Source: Bacteroidota bacterium
GTDB taxonomy: Bacteria > Bacteroidota > Ignavibacteria > Ignavibacteriales > Melioribacteraceae
Assembly: GCA_023447335.1 (NCBI GenBank)
Contig: JAEXOD010000108.1
Span: 1-12,083, forward strand
DNA length: 12,083 bases
Reading direction: 5' to 3'
Every line of letters starts with the position of its first letter. Position 1 is the stretch's first letter. Positions 1-6,105 of this stretch are shown here, in pieces. Made by a program: the position numbers and the translations under genes. The notes beneath the pieces were generated by a model. That model was given only the letters and a program-made list of their open reading frames with translations. It was not told the DNA's origin and ran no database searches.

Positions 1-1
1 G

Positions 2-631
2 ATTACTACAAGTAAGTTCGAAGTAAATAAAAACAAAAAACCGAAAGTTATTTCTTTAATAGGTCCGACCGGAGTTGGGAAAACAACTTGTATTGCAAAA
101 TTAGCCGTAATTTCTAAAATCTTACACAAGCTTGATGTTGGGTTGATTTCTATAGACACTTATAGGTTAGGGGCTTTAGATCAGTTACGTATTTTTTCTG
201 AAGTGAGTAATATTGATTTATTGATTGCCTACGAACCTAATGAAATGCCTAAATTGCTTTCGAAATTTAAAAAGAAAGATTTGGTTTTTATTGATACGGT
301 CGGAAGAAGTCAAAAAAACACTTCATTGTTGAAAGGAATAAAAGATTTTTTAGATGCAGTAAAAACCGACGAAACTTATTTAGTATTAAATAGTACTGCC
401 GCAACAAAAAATCTTATTGATGTTGCTAGTAAATTTAAAGGATTAGATTTTAACGGAATTATTTTTACTAAATTGGATGAAGCTGTTACTTACGGTAATA
501 TCTTAAATGTTGTTAATGCCTTTGGGGTTCCGATTAAGTATTTAACAAACGGACAAGTCATTCCGGATGATATTATTGCGGCAGAACCTGATTTTATTGC
601 AAATATGATATATACAGGTAGGATAAATTGA
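2..631 (+). CDS. flhF: FlhF, flagellar SRP-type GTPase (5'-truncated by window edge)
   Basis: FlhF is an SRP-family GTPase at the cell pole or membrane that works with FlhG to fix where and how many flagella are built. The reading frame is open from base 2 and gives 209 residues; the N-terminal and most of the N/B-domain part lies before the window. Visible GTPase motifs are the P-loop GPTGVGKTT (partial residues 21-29), DTYRLGALDQL (the SRP-GTPase insertion box region), DTVGRS as G3 (the family usually has DTAGRS) and TKLDEA as G4. The C-terminal LTNGQVIPDDI is typical of FlhF. A TTG at 143 is internal, because the P-loop lies upstream of it in the same frame. The stop overlaps the flhG start, indicating translational coupling. 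Identity is very secure; only the upstream extent is unknown. Confidence 0.96.
   Translation: MTTSKFEVNKNKKPKVISLIGPTGVGKTTCIAKLAVISKILHKLDVGLISIDTYRLGALDQLRIFSEVSNIDLLIAYEPNEMPKLLSKFKKKDLVFIDTVGRSQKNTSLLKGIKDFLDAVKTDETYLVLNSTAATKNLIDVASKFKGLDFNGIIFTKLDEAVTYGNILNVVNAFGVPIKYLTNGQVIPDDIIAAEPDFIANMIYTGRIN
616..623 (+). promoter_or_regulatory. Ribosome binding site supporting the TTG start of flhG
   Basis: The sequence AGGTAGGA ends four bases before TTG at 628, with its first AGG nine bases upstream. It supports a TTG start that overlaps the flhF stop (TTGA). Starting here also keeps the N-terminal FlhG activator helix, which a later start would lose. Confidence 0.55.
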
Positions 632-1452
632 TATTAGGACAAGCTGAAAGACTTAATGAATTAGCAAATTTAAATAAACATGACGGAAAACAGAAATTTG
701 CTTGTCCCGTTATTGCTTTTACGAGCGGTAAAGGGGGAACAGGTAAAACTTTTATTACCGTTAATACTGCCTATGTGTTATCGAAATTAAGGCGAAAAGT
801 ATTAGTGATTGATTTAGATGCCAATTTAAGTAATGTTAATATTATACTTAATATCAAACCAAGTGCATCCGTATATGATTTTTTTATTAATAGAAGTTTA
901 CTTGAAGATACTATTTACCAATACGAACCAATGCTTCATTTCATTTTTGGAGAGAGCGGAAAAGTTGATCATCCGGAATTAATGGCAAATAATGTTAACT
1001 CATTATTCGAATCCATTAAAAAACTTTCTCATAAATATGATTACATTTTTTTAGATACCGGGAGTGGTGCAGGTGAAGGGATACTTTCTATTTTATCAAA
1101 TTCCGACTATATCTTTTTAATTACAAATCCCGAACCGACTTCCATTATGGATGCATACGTAATAATAAAACTATTGAACAAGGGATATGTAAGAAATAGA
1201 AAAATGGTTGTGGTAAATAGGTGTAGCGGGTTTGCCGAAGGGAATAATGCATTTGAAAATTTGAATAAAGCATCAACACACTTTTTAAGAGAAAAATTAG
1301 ATTTATTGGGAATTGTTGAGTACTCGCCTGAAGTAAACAAATCAATATTAAGCCAAGAACTATTTGTTTCAAAATATCCAAACTCTAAGGTAATGCAACA
1401 GATTAAAGGTTTATGTAAAGGTATAATAAGTATAACAAAACCTATCCATTAA
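628..1452 (+). CDS. flhG: FlhG (YlxH/FleN), MinD-type ATPase controlling flagellar number
   Basis: FlhG is a membrane-associated ParA/MinD-family ATPase that stimulates the FlhF GTPase and limits flagellar number. The 274 residues contain a deviant Walker A, SGKGGTGKT (33-41), a switch I region DLDANLSNVN (62-71), a switch II LDTGSGAG (142-149) and the FlhG-typical NPEPTSIMDAY near 167-177. The N-terminus GQAERLNEL (4-12) matches the position of the DQAxxLR activator helix through which FlhG stimulates FlhF, with Gly and Asn replacing the usual Asp and Arg. The TTG start is chosen because it retains this helix, has an AGG-rich site upstream and overlaps the flhF stop. A 172-base non-coding gap follows, so the flhF-flhG unit may end here. 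Family assignment is very secure. Confidence 0.95.
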   Translation: MILGQAERLNELANLNKHDGKQKFACPVIAFTSGKGGTGKTFITVNTAYVLSKLRRKVLVIDLDANLSNVNIILNIKPSASVYDFFINRSLLEDTIYQYEPMLHFIFGESGKVDHPELMANNVNSLFESIKKLSHKYDYIFLDTGSGAGEGILSILSNSDYIFLITNPEPTSIMDAYVIIKLLNKGYVRNRKMVVVNRCSGFAEGNNAFENLNKASTHFLREKLDLLGIVEYSPEVNKSILSQELFVSKYPNSKVMQQIKGLCKGIISITKPIH

Positions 1453-1624
1453 TTAAATAAAAACGGATAATATTAAATTTTAATTTATTGTTAAACTATT
1501 TTTTATTAAATTTTAAATAAAAATTTATTTAATAGTTAAAAAAAATTACTTTCAATATAATTTTTTTATTAAATTATACTTGGTATATTCTTTGAATAGT
1601 TAACATTAGATTGAAATATTTAAA
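1453..1624 (+). promoter_or_regulatory. AT-rich intergenic control region upstream of the fliA operon, with short repeats
   Basis: These 172 bases are the only sizeable non-coding gap and are almost entirely A and T. TATTAAATT occurs at 1471-1479, 1504-1512 and 1567-1575. AATAGTTAA occurs at 1531-1539 and 1595-1603, with an imperfect inverted form at 1491-1500. Two copies share the layout TATTAAATT, 18 or 19 bases, AATAGTTAA. A possible promoter core is TATATT at 1584-1589, running into TATTCTTTG at 1586-1594, which resembles the Bacteroidota -7 box TAnnTTTG with one extra base. No convincing -33/-35 element or sigma-28 box (TAAA-N15-GCCGATAA) was found. There is no GC-rich terminator stem after flhG. 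The promoter role is inferred from position. Confidence 0.4.
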
Positions 1625-1858
1625 ATGAATAAAATAGTAATGTCTCTAGGATTGTTGGTCTTTTTTATAGCTATGATAGTTTATAGCCAACAAGGACTTG
1701 ATATAGTCGAAGTATTAAAACGATCTTTCGCCGTTTTTTTTGTTGTAACATTTATGTTTACAATATTAGCTATTTTATTTATTAAAGCAATTAATCAAAC
1801 CTCATTAAAGAAAGCACAAAAGATGAAGGATAAAATTTCGGGAATAGACCATGAATAA
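1625..1858 (+). CDS. Small two-TM membrane protein between flhG and fliA
   Basis: Unrecognised 77-residue protein. It has two hydrophobic segments, about residues 4-21 and 36-55, separated by a short polar stretch, then a basic Lys-rich tail (about 57-70) that should lie in the cytoplasm. There is no cleavable signal site. Its stop lies 8 bases inside fliA, so the two are probably translationally coupled. Campylobacter and Helicobacter also carry a small putative membrane protein between flhG and fliA; whether the proteins are homologous or only occupy the same position cannot be told here. A role in FlhG/FliA-linked regulation at the membrane is possible but unproven. The start at 1625 has no strong Shine-Dalgarno, but is preceded by A/T-rich sequence. 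Reality of the gene is supported by composition and overlap. Confidence 0.75.
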   Translation: MNKIVMSLGLLVFFIAMIVYSQQGLDIVEVLKRSFAVFFVVTFMFTILAILFIKAINQTSLKKAQKMKDKISGIDHE

Positions 1859-2477
1859 TAATGAGTTATGGTTAAAATATACCGAAACTAAATCCGTAGA
1901 TATTAAAAAACAGATAATGTCTAACTACACAAGTTTAGTGCATTATGTGATACATAATTATCGTTTTGCCACATTTGATATTGTAGATGAGCAAGATTTT
2001 TTTCAGTTTGGAATTGAGGGGTTGAGTGAAGCGATTGATAGATTTGATCCTAATTACGGAACAAAGTTTGAAACTTATGCTATTCAAAGGATAAGAGGAA
2101 AAATAATTGACGAGATTAGGAAACTTCAGATTAAGCCAAGAGTAAATTCTTACGGTGAAACTGAGTATATCAAAAATATTTCGCTTACAAACGAAGTTGA
2201 AGGTGCTGAAGTTTATACTTTAAATGAGACAATTCCTTCTGATGCCGAACTACCTGATGAATCATTACAAAAAAAAGAACTAAAAGAGATATTAATAAAT
2301 GCAATAAATGCTTTGGATGAGAGAGACAGACAATTAATAGCTTTATATTATTATGAAAACTTGAACTATAAAGAAATAGGCGAGTTGTTAGGAATTACAG
2401 TTTCACGAGTATCACAAGTACATACAAGAGTTATAAAAGAACTGAAAGAAAAATTACAGGGAAAATATGTACAATAA
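1851..2477 (+). CDS. fliA: FliA, flagellar sigma-28 factor, apparently lacking region 3
   Basis: RNA polymerase sigma-28 directs late flagellar and chemotaxis transcription. Region 2 spans about residues 24-95, with the diagnostic run GLSEAIDRFDPNYG (57-70), then FETYAIQRIRGKIIDEIR (73-90). Region 4 spans about 146-203: the LDERDRQLIALYYYENL signature and a helix-turn-helix including YKEIGELLGITVSRVSQVH (173-191). FliA proteins usually have some 235-260 residues, with a domain of about 50-60 residues (region 3) between DELR and the SLDE-like linker. Here only about 20 residues (91-110) separate DEIR from ISLTNEVEG, giving 208 residues. No frameshift is evident. The gene starts inside the upstream small gene and overlaps the next one by 11 bases. 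No flgM is present in the window. The sigma-28 assignment is secure; the missing region is discussed in the findings. Confidence 0.93.
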   Translation: MNNNELWLKYTETKSVDIKKQIMSNYTSLVHYVIHNYRFATFDIVDEQDFFQFGIEGLSEAIDRFDPNYGTKFETYAIQRIRGKIIDEIRKLQIKPRVNSYGETEYIKNISLTNEVEGAEVYTLNETIPSDAELPDESLQKKELKEILINAINALDERDRQLIALYYYENLNYKEIGELLGITVSRVSQVHTRVIKELKEKLQGKYVQ

Positions 2478-3348
2478 TAGTACATCCGGGAATACCGAAA
2501 AAATTAAGAAAGTTGAAGCATTGTTATCTTCGGTGAACAATTTGCCTTCTATACCTATTATTATTAACGAAGTAAACAGAATAATAGAAGATCCTGGTGC
2601 CAGTGCTACAAAGTTGGCTAAAATAATTAATAAAGATCAAGCAATGGTTACCAAAATATTAAGTTTGGCAAATTCTCCGCTTTACGGAATACCTAGAAGG
2701 GTATCTACAATCGATTTTGCAATTATAATTTTAGGTTTTAACCATATAAAGAATATTATAATTGCATTAAGTATGATTGATGCTTTCAAATCAGTTAAGG
2801 GTGAGAAATTTGATCAACAAAAGTATTGGTTGCATTCTTTAATGGTTGCAACTCTTTCCAAAAGAATTGCAGATGATTTAGGACATCGTACCGGCGGAGA
2901 AGTATTTACGGCGGGATTATTACATGATTTAGGAATTCCGATAATTTTTAAGTATTTTAATAGTGATTATATTGAAATAACCGGAATTGCAGATGAAACG
3001 GGTAATTCTGTTTTTGAGACAGAAAGTTTAATATTGGGTTTAACTCATGTACAGATAGGTAGATTTTTAATAGATAAGTGGAACTTACCTGTAGGTCTAG
3101 CTAATTCTGTTCAATATCATCATGAGCCGGGTAAATGTCCTACAGATCCAATTGTACCAGCAATTATTCATCTTGCGGATATTATTACGCAGAAGTTTGA
3201 AAAAGGTGATTTTTATTGGGATAAAAATTTACCGACTGATAAATCTGTTATTGACATCCTTAAATTTGGGAATGAGGAGTATTTAGAGCAATTTATTTTG
3301 AGTTATGAAGAATTAGTAAATAGTCAAATTGAATCATTAAATATATGA
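2467..3348 (+). CDS. HDOD domain protein 1 (HD residues retained)
   Basis: HDOD proteins are signalling relatives of HD phosphohydrolases, found in regulatory and motility contexts. This 293-residue protein is essentially one HDOD domain (about 20-245) plus a short C-terminal tail. The family core includes LPSIP (26-30), ANSPLYG (68-74) and STIDFAIIILG (80-90). The metal-binding set often lost in HDOD proteins seems retained: H123, H153-D154, H194, H218-H219 and D238. There is no GYP motif, so it is not a c-di-GMP HD-GYP enzyme; any hydrolase activity is an inference. There is no TM or signal peptide, so it should be cytoplasmic. ATG 2467 lies inside the end of fliA. It is a clear paralogue of the next gene. 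Its role is unknown, but co-translation with fliA suggests a flagellar or motility regulatory role. Confidence 0.88.
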   Translation: MYNNSTSGNTEKIKKVEALLSSVNNLPSIPIIINEVNRIIEDPGASATKLAKIINKDQAMVTKILSLANSPLYGIPRRVSTIDFAIIILGFNHIKNIIIALSMIDAFKSVKGEKFDQQKYWLHSLMVATLSKRIADDLGHRTGGEVFTAGLLHDLGIPIIFKYFNSDYIEITGIADETGNSVFETESLILGLTHVQIGRFLIDKWNLPVGLANSVQYHHEPGKCPTDPIVPAIIHLADIITQKFEKGDFYWDKNLPTDKSVIDILKFGNEEYLEQFILSYEELVNSQIESLNI

Positions 3349-3355
3349 GATTGAT

Positions 3356-4237
3356 ATGGCAGAAAACGTACAAGATAAGGTAGTTTTAGAAAAGCGCAGA
3401 AAAACCGAATTGGTTCTATCTAACATTTATAATTTACCGTCAATGTCGGAAATTATGTTGGAAGTATCTAAATTATTAGATAATCCAAACACGAATACTG
3501 CGTTATTAAGTAAAAAAATAGGTAAAGACCCGGGTTTAGCAACAAAAATACTTTCAATAGCCAACTCGCCTTTATACGGTCTGCCTCGAAAAGTAAGCAC
3601 TATCGATTTCGCAATTTTAATTATCGGTTATCAAGATATAAAAAACATAGTAATTGCTTTATCGATGATTGAATCATTTAAGAATAAGAGTGATAAATAC
3701 TTAGAACAAAAGGAATTTTGGTTACATTCTTTGCTTTGCGGAAATGCTTCCAAACGAATTGCCGAAGACTTAGGATACAGATTCGGCGGCGAGGCTTTTG
3801 TTACCGGGTTATTGCACGATTTAGGCGTTCCCGTAATGCACAAATATTTCCACACTCCGTTTTTGGAAATTTACAATAGAGTAGTAAGCAATGTTTATTG
3901 TTTGGATGCCGAAAGAGAAATATTGGGTTATACTCACCAAGAAATGGGAAAATTTTTAACTAATAAATGGAATTTACCGAGTCATTTATGTGATTCAATA
4001 AATAATCATCACCATCCTAGTACGGCTACAGAAAATCAAGTATTGGCTGCTATTGTACACTTGGCTGATTACATGACACAGAAATTTAATGTTGGAGCTT
4101 TTTATTGGGATAAAAATTATCAATTAGACGAAGGAATCCTCGAAATTCTTAAATTTAAGGGAATGGATGAACTTGAAAAGTTCATTTCAAATTACGGAAC
4201 ACTTTTTGAGGAGGAAATAAAAACAATTAAGGTATAG
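3356..4237 (+). CDS. HDOD domain protein 2 (tandem paralogue)
   Basis: This second cytoplasmic HDOD protein is also 293 residues, seven bases after the first. By hand alignment, residues 27-108 match residues 26-107 of the neighbour at 46 of 82 positions, so the pair came from gene duplication. Shared blocks include ANSPLYG, STIDFAI, ALSMI and FYWDKN. The HD-type ligand set is again intact: H124, H154-D155, H194, H218-H219 and D238. The proteins differ most at the N-terminus and in residues 170-190, the likely sites of divergent partner binding. The stop (4235-4237) touches the next ATG, so it is coupled to the kinase-like gene. The pair may act as a heterodimer or as two adaptors; this is inferred from duplication and linkage only. 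Confidence 0.88.
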   Translation: MAENVQDKVVLEKRRKTELVLSNIYNLPSMSEIMLEVSKLLDNPNTNTALLSKKIGKDPGLATKILSIANSPLYGLPRKVSTIDFAILIIGYQDIKNIVIALSMIESFKNKSDKYLEQKEFWLHSLLCGNASKRIAEDLGYRFGGEAFVTGLLHDLGVPVMHKYFHTPFLEIYNRVVSNVYCLDAEREILGYTHQEMGKFLTNKWNLPSHLCDSINNHHHPSTATENQVLAAIVHLADYMTQKFNVGAFYWDKNYQLDEGILEILKFKGMDELEKFISNYGTLFEEEIKTIKV

Positions 4238-5545
4238 ATGTTACGCTTGCATAAACAAAATACGGAAAGTTTTGAACCGTTCTATAAGTCTCTTGAAGAT
4301 CTAGATGCAGATAACGGAAAAAGCGGAATTGTATCTAATGTATTTAGAGCAACTAGCGAAAGCGGTCAAAATGTTTTAGTAGAAAAATACTCTCATTTAT
4401 TTCAAAGTTTATTAAGCTATTCGCAAGAACTTGAAGCAGTAAAAACTATTCCGGATTTTGTTAATGTATTAAAAGTAGCAGTTCGTAAACTAATTCCTGT
4501 TAAAGAAGCAGAACTCTTGTATTTTGATGATATGCTGCGTAGGTTAAATCCCCCCGATAATAAACCGACTGAGATTTCCGAAGTAATAAACCACTATTAT
4601 AATGAAGGCATTTTAACCATTCTTTTTGAATCTCATAAGCCAATAATGTTGCCTGAATTAAAAAGTTTAAACAGTGAAGGACCTAAGTTAAATTATTTAT
4701 TGTTTCCCCTATATGAACAAAACGTTAAAAAGGGAATTTTTGTTGTTTTAACCGGACTAAGTCAAAATAATTTTAGTGAATACGATAAGCATTTTATTAA
4801 CACAATCCTATCTTTAAGTATTTCTAAAGTTGATAAGCTTATTTTAAAAAACAAACTAAATAATACTTATGATGAGCTTCAAACCTATCAAGCAAAATTA
4901 AGTAACGATTTTAGACTTTCGGCAATCGGAGAGCTGACAGAAGGAATTGTTGAAGATATTATGAATCCTTTACAAGTTATTCTTTCACAAGCAGATATGC
5001 TTCATGAAGAAACCGGCAATAACGATTTACTAAAAATAAAAAGTCAAGTTAAAAAAATTAATAATGTGATTAGTAGATTGGTGAAATTTTCTGCAGTAAA
5101 TCAAAAAAACGTGACCATTCAACCCTGCAATCTCAATAATATAATTAATGATTACTATGAACTTATTAAATCTACTTTAGAAAATGCGGGCATGGAACTT
5201 GTTTTAGATTTGGAAGAAGTATTGCCCCCTATTTTAACGCATCAAAATTATATTTATCAAATTATGACAAACATATTTGGTCTGATTAAAAAGAATAATT
5301 TTAGTTCGGGCGGGATTTTAATACAAACAAGATATAAAAATGATATGGTGCTAATTAAGTTGATTACGACAAACAAAATAGAATCGTTTGACGAAGATAA
5401 AAATGAGAACGGAAAATTAGATTTGAATATAAAAATTGTAAAAAATCTTATGAATAAACATGAAGGTAAGCTTTTAATCGAAAATCTTAGTGAGGGAGGT
5501 TCGGTTATTTCTTGTAAATTCCCGTTAAAGCGTAAGGTGATATAA
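4238..5545 (+). CDS. GAF plus degenerate histidine-kinase-like protein (predicted pseudokinase)
   Basis: Cytoplasmic 435-residue protein with no TM segment. A GAF-like sensor region covers about residues 60-200 (ending with LNYLLFPLYE at 151-160 and the NFSEYDKHF helix start), followed by a short coiled linker (200-225) and a HisKA-like hairpin (about 226-288). The H-box reads LSAIGELTEGIVEDIMNPLQ (227-246), where the family has GxxHEINNPL; the phospho-accepting His is Glu at 239. The ATPase-like part (about 296-430) has an N-box relic QIMTNIFGLI (341-350) without the second conserved Asn, no DxGxG G1 box, and LDLNIKIVKNLMNKHEG (394-410) where GLGLxIVKxLVxxHGG is expected. The fold is thus recognisable but catalysis is unlikely. 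It begins at the base after the second HDOD stop, and its stop overlaps the next start (TAATG). A sensor or scaffold role with the HDOD proteins is an inference. Confidence 0.85.
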   Translation: MLRLHKQNTESFEPFYKSLEDLDADNGKSGIVSNVFRATSESGQNVLVEKYSHLFQSLLSYSQELEAVKTIPDFVNVLKVAVRKLIPVKEAELLYFDDMLRRLNPPDNKPTEISEVINHYYNEGILTILFESHKPIMLPELKSLNSEGPKLNYLLFPLYEQNVKKGIFVVLTGLSQNNFSEYDKHFINTILSLSISKVDKLILKNKLNNTYDELQTYQAKLSNDFRLSAIGELTEGIVEDIMNPLQVILSQADMLHEETGNNDLLKIKSQVKKINNVISRLVKFSAVNQKNVTIQPCNLNNIINDYYELIKSTLENAGMELVLDLEEVLPPILTHQNYIYQIMTNIFGLIKKNNFSSGGILIQTRYKNDMVLIKLITTNKIESFDEDKNENGKLDLNIKIVKNLMNKHEGKLLIENLSEGGSVISCKFPLKRKVI

Positions 5546-6105
5546 TGAGAAAGTTTTATAGTATTTTAATATTTATTTTATTAACCAAAACTATTTTTTG
5601 TCAAGAATCAGATTCGACAAATACTGTTGCAGTAGATACAAGTTTAGTTGCAATTAACGATTCGGTAAATGTTAGAGATATTTTAGCAAAAGAGATTGAA
5701 GCGATAAAAACTAAACAATTAGAAGAAGACAAAAAACTACAGACTTTAGTTGTTACCCAAGAGGCTGAACAAGATAGCGGATTAAGTTTATTAGAATATT
5801 CATTTATTTTAATAGAAGCTGTTTTAGTAATAACAATTGGTGTTTTTTGGCTAAAGAGGAAAAGCAGCAAGAAAAAAGTGGAATTAAAGAAATTAAAGTT
5901 TAATATATCAAAATTACGAGAAGAAAAGATTATATGCAGCTTAACAAATGATCTAACTTCTGTACGCAGACAATTACAAACAATTCCGATTAATTATAAC
6001 GATGGCGGAAAGGATGTAATTAGGAAAGCAAGACAGTATGAAATCTCAAAAGGAGAGGTTTTTTTGGCGGCAAAGATTAAGCTGCTATCCGGTGAATCAA
6101 AATGA
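5545..6105 (+). CDS. Signal-peptide and single-TM flagellar-operon protein, SwrB/DUF2802-like tail
   Basis: This 186-residue protein has an N-terminal signal peptide (1-19, cut predicted between C19 and Q20), a polar probably periplasmic segment with a charged helical stretch (about 46-66), a TM segment (about 84-103, followed by KRKSSKKK) and a cytoplasmic helical tail. The C-terminal motif IRKARQYEISKGEVFLAAKI (159-178) resembles the short end motif of SwrB (DUF6115) and DUF2802 proteins, often encoded just downstream of sigma-28 or motility genes. In Bacillus subtilis SwrB follows sigD and promotes export-apparatus activation. FliO, also a small protein with one TM and a cytoplasmic tail, is the main alternative. 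It overlaps both neighbours by 1 and 4 bases, and an AAGGTGA site (5534-5540) precedes the ATG. The gene is secure; the family link is tentative. Confidence 0.6.
   Translation: MRKFYSILIFILLTKTIFCQESDSTNTVAVDTSLVAINDSVNVRDILAKEIEAIKTKQLEEDKKLQTLVVTQEAEQDSGLSLLEYSFILIEAVLVITIGVFWLKRKSSKKKVELKKLKFNISKLREEKIICSLTNDLTSVRRQLQTIPINYNDGGKDVIRKARQYEISKGEVFLAAKIKLLSGESK

Noticed and set aside
143..631. A TTG at 143 as the start of a short GTPase gene
   Set aside because: The same frame is open to base 2 and encodes the P-loop GPTGVGKTT upstream, so this is an internal codon of a truncated flhF.
1107..1381. Two open frames on the minus strand inside flhG
   Set aside because: They lie wholly within a well-conserved gene on the plus strand and have no recognisable domains; they are shadows.
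1491..1537. Inverted arms AACTATT and AATAGTT as a terminator after flhG
   Set aside because: The stem is AT-only with a 30-base interior and no following T-run in the right place; it is better read as part of the repeated words in this gap.
4209..4216. GAGGAGGA as the Shine-Dalgarno for the kinase-like gene
   Set aside because: It ends 21 bases before the ATG at 4238, too far for normal initiation; the closer AAGG at 4229-4232 or coupling to the upstream stop is more likely.
4553..4560. CCCGATAA, close to the sigma-28 -10 box GCCGATAA
   Set aside because: There is no TAAA at the required 15-base spacing upstream, and it lies inside the kinase-like gene far from any start; it is a chance match.
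5545..5604. C19 of the SwrB-like protein as a lipoprotein cysteine
   Set aside because: The residues before it are T-I-F, and a Phe at -1 does not fit a lipobox; signal peptidase I cleavage before Gln is more consistent with flgH and flgI.
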